A DNA stretch of 7,661 nt, taken from NCBI GenBank assembly GCA_007123455.1, contig SKKZ01000082.1, forward strand, positions 1-7,661. The letters run 5' to 3'. Under the pieces are notes generated by a model, which saw nothing but the letters and a program-made list of their open reading frames with translations, searched no databases and was not told the origin of the DNA. Of the stretch, positions 1 to 5,591 are shown piece after piece. Positions within the stretch are counted from its first letter, which is position 1, and each line of letters starts with the position of its first letter. The translations under genes and the position numbers were made by a program. The DNA comes from Coriobacteriia bacterium. Its GTDB lineage: Bacteria; Actinomycetota; Coriobacteriia; Anaerosomatales; SLCP01.

Positions 1-84
1 AATCAGGTGGACGGCGCGAACCACTCGGTGGACGGCATGGGCCCTCTGCGAATCTCACGATGTCACAAACCTGAAGCAAGCTGA
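1..84 (+). CDS. possible C-terminal end of a plus-strand gene (left-truncated)
   Basis: Frame 1 is open from the window edge to a TGA at 82-84, giving about 27 residues that begin NQVDGANHSVDG. The first 16 codons prefer G or C in the third position, as the real genes here do; the rest do not. A 10-base unit, GGTGGACGGC, occurs twice in this frame (6-15 and 27-36) and encodes V-D-G both times. If it is real, only the tail of the gene is visible and no family can be named. The other two plus frames are also open from the edge (stops at about 66-68 and 89-91), so an open frame of this length is weak evidence. The sequence might equally be non-coding. Confidence 0.2.
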   Translation, partial: NQVDGANHSVDGMGPLRISRCHKPEAS

Positions 85-281
85 CTTGTAACAAATGTTG
101 CAGAACCGACGGATTTCGGGTAGGTTCTCAAACAGACCAGCTTCCCTTCCCAGCAGCGCTGACCGGGGGATCCGGACAGCACAGAGGGCGGGCATCGCGA
201 CCGGCATCCCGATGCGCGTGTGGACACCAGGCAACCACACGCTTCCGCCAGAGACTCAGGGGTAAGCAGGGGAAGGAATGA
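85..281. other. gene-free stretch with several inverted repeats; possible structured RNA or regulatory DNA
   Basis: No ORF here has a ribosome binding site or recognisable protein. What can be seen is a run of inverted repeats: AGAACC/GGTTCT arms at 102-107 and 123-128; GCTG-A-CCGG arms at 158-166 and 172-180 with one A-A mismatch; GCATCG/CGATGC at 192-197 and 210-215; and GCGTGTGG/CCACACGC at 216-223 and 235-242, directly abutting the previous one. A near-perfect 10-base direct repeat (GGCATCGCGA then GGCATCCCGA) lies at 191-200 and 203-212. Read on the plus strand, these hairpins are followed by the hairpin terminator at 282-311, as expected for a small RNA. I compared it by eye with tRNA, tmRNA, small SRP RNA and common riboswitch signatures and found no match. 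It may simply be intergenic sequence between convergent genes. Confidence 0.3.
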
Positions 282-311
282 GAAGACCCCGGCCCGAAGG
301 CCGGGGTCTTC
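282..311 (-). terminator. strong intrinsic terminator at the end of the minus-strand operon
   Basis: This is a perfect 13-bp inverted repeat, with arms 282-294 and 299-311 and a 4-base loop. Read on the minus strand, the arms are GAAGACCCCGGCC and GGCCGGGGTCTTC and the loop is TTCG closed by C-G, the exceptionally stable UUCG tetraloop. It begins 41 bases past the stop codon of the ASKHA gene. The sequence after the stem on the minus strand is pyrimidine-rich (TCATTCCTTCC) rather than a clean T run. On the plus strand a short CTTT follows, so the element may stop transcription from both sides. Confidence 0.8.
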
Positions 312-351
312 GCTTTGCCCGACGAGATCTCGTGTTCACTGCCCGAACCGG

Positions 352-1923
352 CTACAACGTGAACGGCTCGAGACGCAGACACCTCACGAACTCGGCGGTG
401 AACGACTCGCCGGAAGCAAGGTCGAGGTGCGTGGCACGTCGAGCAAGGTTCGCCGCGTCTTCCATGAGCCTCCAGTCGAGTGCCATCGCGGCAGCTCCCC
501 GCAAAGCTGCGTCGGGTGCGTATCGAAGAACCGTGGCCGTGTCCGCGGGGACGATGCCGAGTTCTACCAGGTCCCGGGGCTCCAGTGCGCCACCGAACGC
601 CCCGGTCACGATGCATGCTCTGAGCTGCCCGCCACCGATGGAGACCGAGGACGCAATCGTCCTCAAGGCGACACACACGGCAGCTTTCGCGGACTGCAAA
701 GCCCGCACATCCAGCTGCGTGATGAAGACCGTCCTGTCGTTCGGATCGTCGCCCAGGGCCACTGCCGTGACTCCCTCACTCGTGAAGAAGCGATCCTGCA
801 CTGGCCCCGATCGGTGGAGCAAGCCGTCGGCGTCGAGGTGACCGGCACGTGTGAGGAGCGCCACAGTGGAGATGAGTCCCGAGCCGGTCAGGTGGGTCGC
901 CGGACCCGCCTCGACAACGGGGCGCAGTCCCCCCTCGTCAGCGGGGAGCACGCGGACGATCCCGCCGGCTCCGGCCTGCCCGCCACAGGCGATCCCCCAC
1001 CCTTCGAACGCGGGACCCGCTGGCGCCGACGCGACGACAAGCTCATCACCGGCAACAGCCGCCACCTCGGCGTTCGTGCCGATATCGACGAAGAGGGTCT
1101 CCTCGGCAGGTCCCGCAAGGCCCTCGGCAAGCATACCGGCGACCAGATCCCCGCCTACAAACGCGGCTATCGGGGGGACCACCACGATCTCGGCGCCCGG
1201 AATCGCCTCCGACAAACGTCGACTCTCGAGCAGGCGGACAGAGGAGAGGGCATGTGAGAACGGATGGGACGCCAGTCCGCTGACTTCCGCACCTGCAAGC
1301 AAAGAGATCATCGCCGTGTTGCCCGCGATCACGACCCGGTCGACCGGTACGGCGTCCACGTCTACCGCGCCGAGTGCATATGCGACGGCCTCGGCGATCG
1401 ACTCCTCGGCAGCCTCCCTGAGCTCCTCCGATCTCCCGCTGATTGCGACGCTGATGCGCGAGAGCACGTCAGCGCCGAATACGGCCTGCCGGTTCGCAAC
1501 CCGTGAGGTCCCCGCGACAGCGTGCGTCGCGGTATCGATCAGTTGGGCCGCGACCGATGTGGTGCCGAGGTCCACGCCTGCGACAACGCGCGTTGTGGTC
1601 CGGGGGGCAACCGGGGTGGCGGTTCTCCCGGTAGTGGCGCGGGGTCTCACAGTGACCGGTCCGGCTATCCGGGCCATACACGCAAGACGCACACGCGATG
1701 CATCCGCACGCGCACGCGCCAGTGCCGCGACTTCGCGCTCGGAGGCGGGCTCGAGCTCACCCTCGACGACCGTGACAGCGCACCTGCCACACGCACCTTT
1801 TCCGCCACACGGAGCCGGGATCACCACACCAGCCGATACCGCCGCCTCGAGGACGGTGACTCCCGGAGCGACCTCGACGGCACTGCCGGCAGGAGCGAAC
1901 CTCACCAGCGAGGATCCGCCCAT
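352..1923 (-). CDS. ASKHA domain protein with N-terminal 2Fe-2S ferredoxin domain (corrinoid activation protein, RACo/RamA-like)
   Basis: The protein has 523 residues. Residues 1-95 form a plant-type ferredoxin domain with cluster cysteines C39, C45, C48 (PCGGKGACGRC) and C82. A short Thr/Arg/Pro-rich linker leads into an ASKHA ATPase fold: GVDLGTTSVAAQLID (116-130) is the first phosphate-binding loop, GNTAM is at 201-205, FVDIGTNAE (278-286) is the second phosphate loop, AGPAFEG is at 302-308, and VTGAFGG (439-445) is the adenosine region. Characterised members (RACo, RamA) use ATP binding and electrons from the cluster to reduce inactive Co(II) corrinoids of methyltransferase systems back to Co(I). 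That role is inferred here, because no corrinoid protein or methyltransferase is nearby. At 523 residues it is somewhat shorter than many relatives. The ATG at 1923 is chosen because GAGGAG lies 8 bases upstream, within the last codons of the DegV gene. A GTG at 1959 would lengthen the overlap with that gene and lies outside the domain. Confidence 0.88.
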   Translation of the reverse strand: MGGSSLVRFAPAGSAVEVAPGVTVLEAAVSAGVVIPAPCGGKGACGRCAVTVVEGELEPASEREVAALARARADASRVRLACMARIAGPVTVRPRATTGRTATPVAPRTTTRVVAGVDLGTTSVAAQLIDTATHAVAGTSRVANRQAVFGADVLSRISVAISGRSEELREAAEESIAEAVAYALGAVDVDAVPVDRVVIAGNTAMISLLAGAEVSGLASHPFSHALSSVRLLESRRLSEAIPGAEIVVVPPIAAFVGGDLVAGMLAEGLAGPAEETLFVDIGTNAEVAAVAGDELVVASAPAGPAFEGWGIACGGQAGAGGIVRVLPADEGGLRPVVEAGPATHLTGSGLISTVALLTRAGHLDADGLLHRSGPVQDRFFTSEGVTAVALGDDPNDRTVFITQLDVRALQSAKAAVCVALRTIASSVSIGGGQLRACIVTGAFGGALEPRDLVELGIVPADTATVLRYAPDAALRGAAAMALDWRLMEDAANLARRATHLDLASGESFTAEFVRCLRLEPFTL

Positions 1924-1928
1924 ACGGC

Positions 1929-2786
1929 TCACTCCTCGGGCAGAAACGCTACTCCCCACCCGGTACCGGTATGTGTGGCGATCACCGAGCCGGTGGGAAC
2001 AACGTGGATCTCCGTCACATCGAATCGAGCCTGCAGCGCCTCGGCGAGCGAGGCTGCACGATCCTCCCCGAGTGCGTACATCACACAGAATGCGGCTTTG
2101 CTCGCCGTGCCCATGCGCTCCGCGACCCAGTCGACGGTATGCTCGAGGGCCGCTTTGGCGCCTCGCGTGCGGGCGATAGGTTCGAATGCCCCGTCCTCGA
2201 CCGTCAGCGTGACTTTGAGATTCAGCATGCTGCCGACGAAACCGGCAACCCGTCCGACCCGACCGCCCTTGACGAGGTTGTCGAGGTTATCGAGCCCGAC
2301 GAGCATCTCGACACGATCCCGTGCGCGCTCGGTGCGTTGCACGATCGCGTCGAGCGATGCTCCCTCTAGTGCGGCTTTGGCGGCCTCGATGACCTGGAAG
2401 CCGAGACCCCACGAGAGGTTGCGCGAGTCGATGACCGTCACTTTGCCGGCGAAGCGCTCGGCAGCGGCATGTGCCGAAGTCAACGTGCCCGAGAGTTCAG
2501 ATGAGATGTGCACTGAAACGACATGGGCCGCCCGCGTCAAGGCATCCGCGTAAACGTCGACGAACGCGCCGACCGATGGCTGTGACGTGGTCGGCAGGCT
2601 CTCAGCCGCCCGCATGCGGTCGAAGAACTCCTGCTGCGACATGACACCGTCCAGCCATGTCTCGCCGTCGATGGTGACATTCAGCGGAACGCTCGTGATC
2701 TCGTACTGCGTGCAGATCTCGTCGGGCAGGTCGGATGTCGAGTCTGTGATGATCGCGACTCTCGAGGCAGTATCGTTACCGTCCAT
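1929..2786 (-). CDS. DegV family protein (fatty-acid-binding, FakB-like)
   Basis: The protein has 285 residues, the usual family length. DegV/FakB proteins hold a fatty acid in a buried pocket and present its carboxylate to the FakA kinase, which makes acyl-phosphate for phospholipid synthesis. Family motifs in order: ITDSTSDLP (13-21), TTSQPS (66-71, a ligand-carboxylate region), SSELSGT (95-101), DSRNLSWGLG (120-129), NLVKGGRVGR (170-179) and THTGTGWGVAF (271-281). There is no signal peptide, so it should be cytoplasmic. The ATG at 2786 has GGAG 9 bases upstream and overlaps the end of the HIT gene by 11 bases. Its own last codons carry the ribosome binding site of the ASKHA gene, which suggests translational coupling. 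No fakA is in the window, and the ligand of this paralogue cannot be read from sequence. Confidence 0.93.
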   Translation of the reverse strand: MDGNDTASRVAIITDSTSDLPDEICTQYEITSVPLNVTIDGETWLDGVMSQQEFFDRMRAAESLPTTSQPSVGAFVDVYADALTRAAHVVSVHISSELSGTLTSAHAAAERFAGKVTVIDSRNLSWGLGFQVIEAAKAALEGASLDAIVQRTERARDRVEMLVGLDNLDNLVKGGRVGRVAGFVGSMLNLKVTLTVEDGAFEPIARTRGAKAALEHTVDWVAERMGTASKAAFCVMYALGEDRAASLAEALQARFDVTEIHVVPTGSVIATHTGTGWGVAFLPEE

Positions 2787-3144
2787 CAGTAGCTTCTCCT
2801 TCGAACGAGACCATTCCGTGGGACATCCCCCGGCCTCCCATCACGTGTACGTGCAGATGTGGGACGGTCTGGTTGGCATCGGGACCCGAGTTGACGATCA
2901 CCCGGTACCCGCTCTCCGCGATGCCCGCACGACGCGCGACCTCCGGCACAGCTGAGAACAGACTTCCGAGCACATCGGCTGGAACACCGTCTCCGAGATG
3001 GCCGTAGTGGTCCTTAGGGATGACGAGGGCATGCACGGGCGCCTGGGGTGACACATCGTTGAAGGCTACCACCACATCATCCTCGTAGATCTTCTCGGTG
3101 GCGATATCGCCACGAGCGATCTTGCAGAACACGCAATCGTCCAT
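2776..3144 (-). CDS. HIT family protein (HinT-like nucleotide hydrolase)
   Basis: The protein has 122 residues and is a typical small histidine-triad protein. The triad is H96-L-H98-V-H100, followed by GGRG. In the family the middle histidine is the nucleophile that attacks the alpha-phosphate of nucleoside phosphoramidates, AMP-lysine or acyl-adenylates. Residues 1-30 (CVFCKIARGDI, then Y-E-D-D-V-V-V-A-F-N-D) match the HinT N-terminus. C4 and C7, with H46 and H96, could form the structural zinc site found in many bacterial members. N85-S-G (NSGPDANQTVPH) is the conserved loop before the triad. The protein is cytoplasmic. The ATG at 3144 has GGGGAGG 5 bases upstream. The tail after the triad (GMSHGMVSFEGEATDGR) is a little longer than in the shortest homologues and overlaps degV. 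The physiological substrate is unknown. Confidence 0.93.
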   Translation of the reverse strand: MDDCVFCKIARGDIATEKIYEDDVVVAFNDVSPQAPVHALVIPKDHYGHLGDGVPADVLGSLFSAVPEVARRAGIAESGYRVIVNSGPDANQTVPHLHVHVMGGRGMSHGMVSFEGEATDGR

Positions 3145-3166
3145 GAGCGCCTCCCCTCACACCACA

Positions 3167-3194
3167 GGGCATCTGCCCAGAGTGTAGCGCACTC
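3167..3194 (-). promoter_or_regulatory. possible internal promoter/hairpin region before the HIT gene
   Basis: The 64-base gap between xseB and the HIT gene holds two small adjacent inverted repeats: GGGC/GCCC around ATCT (3167-3178) and GAGTG/CACTC (3180-3184 and 3190-3194). Read on the minus strand, TACACT (3186 down to 3181) is a fair -10 hexamer and would give a leader of about 30 bases before the HIT start. No good -35 lies at the right spacing (GTTCCG or TTCCGT is the nearest). It could be an internal promoter, a weak attenuator or nothing. Confidence 0.25.
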
Positions 3195-3208
3195 GGACTG
3201 GCACGGAA

Positions 3209-3445
3209 CTACTTCTCCGACACCGGCTCGCCCTCGAGCTCGCCTATGAGTGCGGTCACTCTCTGCTGCGCATCCTCCAGCTTAGTCTGGAGCGCCTGCA
3301 ACAGTGACACCCCGCGCTGGTACCGGTCGAGGCTCTCCTCCAGCTCCAGCTGGCCGCTCTCAAGGGCCGACACGATGCCCTCGAGCTCCTCCAGCGCATC
3401 ACCGAACGTCATCTCGTCAGGTGCAGGGCAGACGGGTTCACTCAT
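3209..3445 (-). CDS. xseB: exodeoxyribonuclease VII small subunit
   Basis: The protein has 78 residues, typical for XseB. This is the small subunit of exonuclease VII, which degrades single-stranded DNA from both ends to short oligonucleotides. Several copies wrap the C-terminal region of each XseA. The diagnostic stretch is visible: F14-x-x-A-L-E-E-L-E-x-I-V (14-25), then LESGQLELEESLDRYQRG (28-45), followed by a helical coiled-coil-like segment (LLQALQTKLEDAQQRV). The ATG at 3445 is preceded by AGGAGGAG about 7 bases upstream and overlaps the xseA stop by 8 bases (ATGAGTGA), a coupling arrangement that fits the fixed need for both subunits. An upstream ATG at 3484 lies inside xseA and adds a basic leader absent from the family, so it is rejected. 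Confidence 0.96.
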   Translation of the reverse strand: MSEPVCPAPDEMTFGDALEELEGIVSALESGQLELEESLDRYQRGVSLLQALQTKLEDAQQRVTALIGELEGEPVSEK

Positions 3446-4781
3446 GATGTGTCTCCTCCTCGGTCGATTCCACGATGCATCCAAGGCTCCCGGAGCCGAG
3501 CCTGATGCTCATCCGGTCCCCGCTGGAAACCTCGGCGGCGGACCTGATGACAGATCCTCCGTCGGCTGTCCGGCATACCGCGTATCCCCGGCTCAGGATC
3601 GCCAGCGGCGATAGATCGTGCAGGCGCGCGGCCGAGTGTGCGACCGATTCGTCGGCGCGCTCTGTCAGGCGCATGCCGAGACGTCCCATGTCCCGGGCAA
3701 GCCCTTCTACGCCGTGGCGCTGTGGCAGAAGCATCCGGGGCCCGATACGTTCCAGGTCTCGTGTCTGCCGCGCAAGGTGCTCGGCTTCCCGCTCGAGCCG
3801 GGCGGGAAGCGCGCGCTGCAGGGAGATCGCGGCGTGATCGATCGCTTGGGCGGCCGCTCCGACGATCGCCGAGGGATCCGCGAACACCGGTCTGCGAACG
3901 AGCATGCCGACCCGATGCTCTGCCGCCTGGACACGGTGCATCAGCGCACGGCCGAGTTGCCTGCGTGTCTTGAGCAGGGTTGCGCTGACTTCTTCCACGG
4001 AAGGCGCTGCCGACTCGGCGGCGGCCGTCGGCGTCGAGGCGCGCAGATCCGCCACCATGTCGGCGATCGAGGTGTCCGGCTCATGGCCGATGCCGGTGAT
4101 GACCGGGACGGGAGACGCGACGATGGCGCGCGCTACCCGCTCGTCGTTGAAGGGCATGAGGTCCTCGTACGAACCTCCGCCGCGGACGAGTAACACGACA
4201 TCCGGATCGGCTGCGGCCACGACACTCAGCCCCTCGATGATCGCGGATGCGGCTTCTGCCCCTTCGACCGGGACACCGGCGAGCACGACCTCGGCGAGCG
4301 GGTATCGACGACGAAGTGTAAGCAGCACATCGTGGACCGCCTTGCCCCGGGGGGAGGTGACCACACCGATTCTCCGGGGATACGACGGAAGGCCGCGTTT
4401 TCTGTCCGGTCGCATGAGGCCCTCGGACTCGAGGCGCCGGGCAAGCTCGGCAACTTGTAGGCGCAGGCGTCCCTCGCCCGCAAGGGAGAGTCCTCGCACG
4501 ACGAACTGCATGCGGCCCTTCGCAGGATAGACGGAGAAGTACCCGCTCATCTCCACGAGCATGCCGCACCTCAGGACCACGCCCGAGCCGTCGTACTGGT
4601 CCCGCCACATGAGACACGACATCGCGGCGTCGCCATCGGAGACCGTGAAGTACGCAGCTCGGTAGCCGGGCTTGTCGGCGAACTCCGACACCTCACCGAC
4701 GACCCGCAGACGTACCCCCTCGAGCTGCCGCTTCGCACACGCCACGGCCTCGCTCACGCTGACTGCCCGATCCTCAGGCAC
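3438..4781 (-). CDS. xseA: exodeoxyribonuclease VII large subunit
   Basis: This is the catalytic subunit of the single-strand-specific exonuclease VII used in DNA repair and recombination, 447 residues from the chosen start. Residues 1-100 form the N-terminal OB-fold that binds single-stranded DNA (SVSEAVACAKRQLEGVRLRV, then GEVSEF). The catalytic domain follows with the family's conserved blocks: IGVVTSPRGKAVHDV (138-152), RGGGSYEDLMPFNDE (200-214), ITGIGHEPDTSIADMVADLR (228-247) and TPTAAAE (250-256). A long arginine-rich helical region to about residue 385 is the XseB-binding part, and LSPLAILSRGYAVCR closes the protein. A GTG at 4781 is preferred because GAGAGGGGAG sits just upstream and it places SVSE where homologues start. 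A GTG at 4808 is also possible (456 residues), but its AGAGG is too close. The gene follows the zinc peptidase gene after 67 bases (40 from the alternative start) and overlaps xseB. Confidence 0.95.
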   Translation of the reverse strand: MPEDRAVSVSEAVACAKRQLEGVRLRVVGEVSEFADKPGYRAAYFTVSDGDAAMSCLMWRDQYDGSGVVLRCGMLVEMSGYFSVYPAKGRMQFVVRGLSLAGEGRLRLQVAELARRLESEGLMRPDRKRGLPSYPRRIGVVTSPRGKAVHDVLLTLRRRYPLAEVVLAGVPVEGAEAASAIIEGLSVVAAADPDVVLLVRGGGSYEDLMPFNDERVARAIVASPVPVITGIGHEPDTSIADMVADLRASTPTAAAESAAPSVEEVSATLLKTRRQLGRALMHRVQAAEHRVGMLVRRPVFADPSAIVGAAAQAIDHAAISLQRALPARLEREAEHLARQTRDLERIGPRMLLPQRHGVEGLARDMGRLGMRLTERADESVAHSAARLHDLSPLAILSRGYAVCRTADGGSVIRSAAEVSSGDRMSIRLGSGSLGCIVESTEEETHHE

Positions 4782-4828
4782 GAACTCCCCTCTCAGCCGT
4801 GGCTGCACCTCTGACGCACACGATCCAT

Positions 4829-4842
4829 GCCGCTGGCGCGGC
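4829..4842. repeat. small inverted repeat between the zinc peptidase gene and xseA
   Basis: GCCGC (4829-4833) and GCGGC (4838-4842) can form a 5-bp hairpin with a 4-base loop. A second palindrome, CAGCC-GT-GGCTG, lies at 4794-4805 just upstream of the xseA ribosome binding site. Neither is followed by a T run on the minus strand, so a terminator is unlikely. They may modulate xseA translation or be chance events in GC-rich DNA. Confidence 0.25.
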
Positions 4843-4848
4843 GTGTTC

Positions 4849-5517
4849 TCAGCGGCGTGCCAAGCCGAGGAAGTACAGCAGTTGCAGCACAGCTACGAGC
4901 GTCGCCGCGATATAGGTGAGTGCCGCGGCCGACAGCACCCTGCGGGCACCCCGAACCTGCTCGGGCGGCAGGACATTGCCCGTGTCCAGCGCACCCAGCG
5001 CCCTGCGAGAAGCATCGAACTCGACCGGAAGGGTCACCACCTGGAACAGCACGGCCCCCGCGAACATGATCACGCCGAGCATGATGAGTCCGGTGATGTT
5101 GGCGAACAGCCCTCCGAGTATGAGGGGGAACGCGAGGGAGGACCCGATGTTTGCGGTCGGGACGAGCACCTGGCGCATCCTCGCGAACACGAACCCGTGT
5201 GCGTGTTGTACCGCATGACCCGCTTCGTGGGACGCCACTCCTGCGGCGGCAACGGTGCTTCCCTTGTAGACGTCTTCGGAGAGGCGCAGCACATCTTCAC
5301 GCGGATCGTAATGATCCGTGAGGTGGCCGGGGATCATCTCGATCCCGACGTGAGTGAGCCCCTCGCTGTCCAACATGTGCCGCGCGACCTGTGCGCCGGT
5401 CTGCCCGGTGGCAAGCGGCACCTGCGAGTACCGGCGGTACGACGAGTTGATGTACCACTGGGTCACAAGGCCCAGGACAACTGCGATTATGAGTATCGGC
5501 AAGTACGAACCAAACAT
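4849..5517 (-). CDS. membrane zinc metallopeptidase, YugP-like (Zn_peptidase_2 family)
   Basis: The protein has 222 residues, close to the usual YugP length. HEAGH at 97-101 (preceded by VAAAGVAS) is the zinc-binding HExxH motif with E98 as the catalytic base. EFDAS at 166-170 supplies the probable third ligand, E166, in the pattern conserved in this family. Membrane segments are visible at about 5-23, 118-138, 141-161 and 197-217, so it should be an integral membrane protein with the active site near the membrane face. Y-R-R-Y (27-30) and G-x-x-x-A-R-x-M-L (41-49) match the conserved region after the first helix. Its substrate is not known for the family. The ATG at 5517 has GGAGG 5 bases upstream. 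It lies between rnd and xseA in the same direction and is probably co-transcribed, although nothing in its sequence links it to nucleic-acid metabolism. Confidence 0.93.
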   Translation of the reverse strand: MFGSYLPILIIAVVLGLVTQWYINSSYRRYSQVPLATGQTGAQVARHMLDSEGLTHVGIEMIPGHLTDHYDPREDVLRLSEDVYKGSTVAAAGVASHEAGHAVQHAHGFVFARMRQVLVPTANIGSSLAFPLILGGLFANITGLIMLGVIMFAGAVLFQVVTLPVEFDASRRALGALDTGNVLPPEQVRGARRVLSAAALTYIAATLVAVLQLLYFLGLARR

Positions 5518-5537
5518 CTGATCCTCCGTCTGTCACG

Positions 5538-5563
5538 GTCAGGCCGGACACTCCGGCCCTGAC
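5538..5563. repeat. stable hairpin in the rnd - zinc peptidase gap
   Basis: Arms of 11 bases, GTCAGGCCGGA (5538-5548) and TCCGG-C-CCTGAC (5552-5563), pair fully except for one bulged base, around a 3-base loop. It fills much of the 74-base gap, and its end is about 10 bases before the GGAGG of the zinc peptidase gene. No T run follows on the minus strand, so it does not look like a complete intrinsic terminator. It could stabilise a processed mRNA end or lower readthrough. A shorter repeat, GCAAA-CCC-TTTGC, lies at 5573-5585, just past the rnd stop. Confidence 0.5.
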
Positions 5564-5591
5564 ACGAACGATGCAAACCCTTTGCCAGCAC

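Noticed and set aside
55..240. Minus-strand 61-codon open frame in the gene-free stretch
   Set aside because: It has no ribosome binding site, domain or coding-like codon pattern, and it overlaps the inverted repeats.
85..281. tRNA, small SRP RNA, tmRNA, T-box or known riboswitch in the gene-free stretch
   Set aside because: I looked on both strands for a GTTCRA T-loop with matching acceptor arms, the SRP GGTCAGG/GGAAGC signature, the T-box GGTGG-ACC core and common riboswitch cores, and found none. No plus-strand gene follows for a riboswitch to control.
128..676. Minus-strand open frame of 182 codons reaching into 1-351
   Set aside because: It overlaps the ASKHA gene in another frame, crosses the terminator and shows Arg/His/Ser-rich shadow composition.
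220..1257. Plus-strand open frame of 345 codons
   Set aside because: It crosses the terminator hairpin and lies opposite the ASKHA gene. Its composition is rich in R, G, D and E without any domain, and it has no ribosome site.
1924..1959. GTG at 1959 as start of the ASKHA gene
   Set aside because: The added 12 residues lie in the degV tail and outside the ferredoxin domain. The ATG at 1923 has a well-placed GAGGAG.
851..2179. Long plus-strand open frame of 442 codons opposite the ASKHA and DegV genes
   Set aside because: Its product is low-complexity (runs of S, T, A, R, P) with no recognisable domain. It is a shadow of the GC-rich minus-strand genes, whose proteins carry clear family motifs.
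1522..2553. Plus-strand open frame of 343 codons
   Set aside because: It runs antisense to the ends of two well-supported genes and has no domain and biased residue use.
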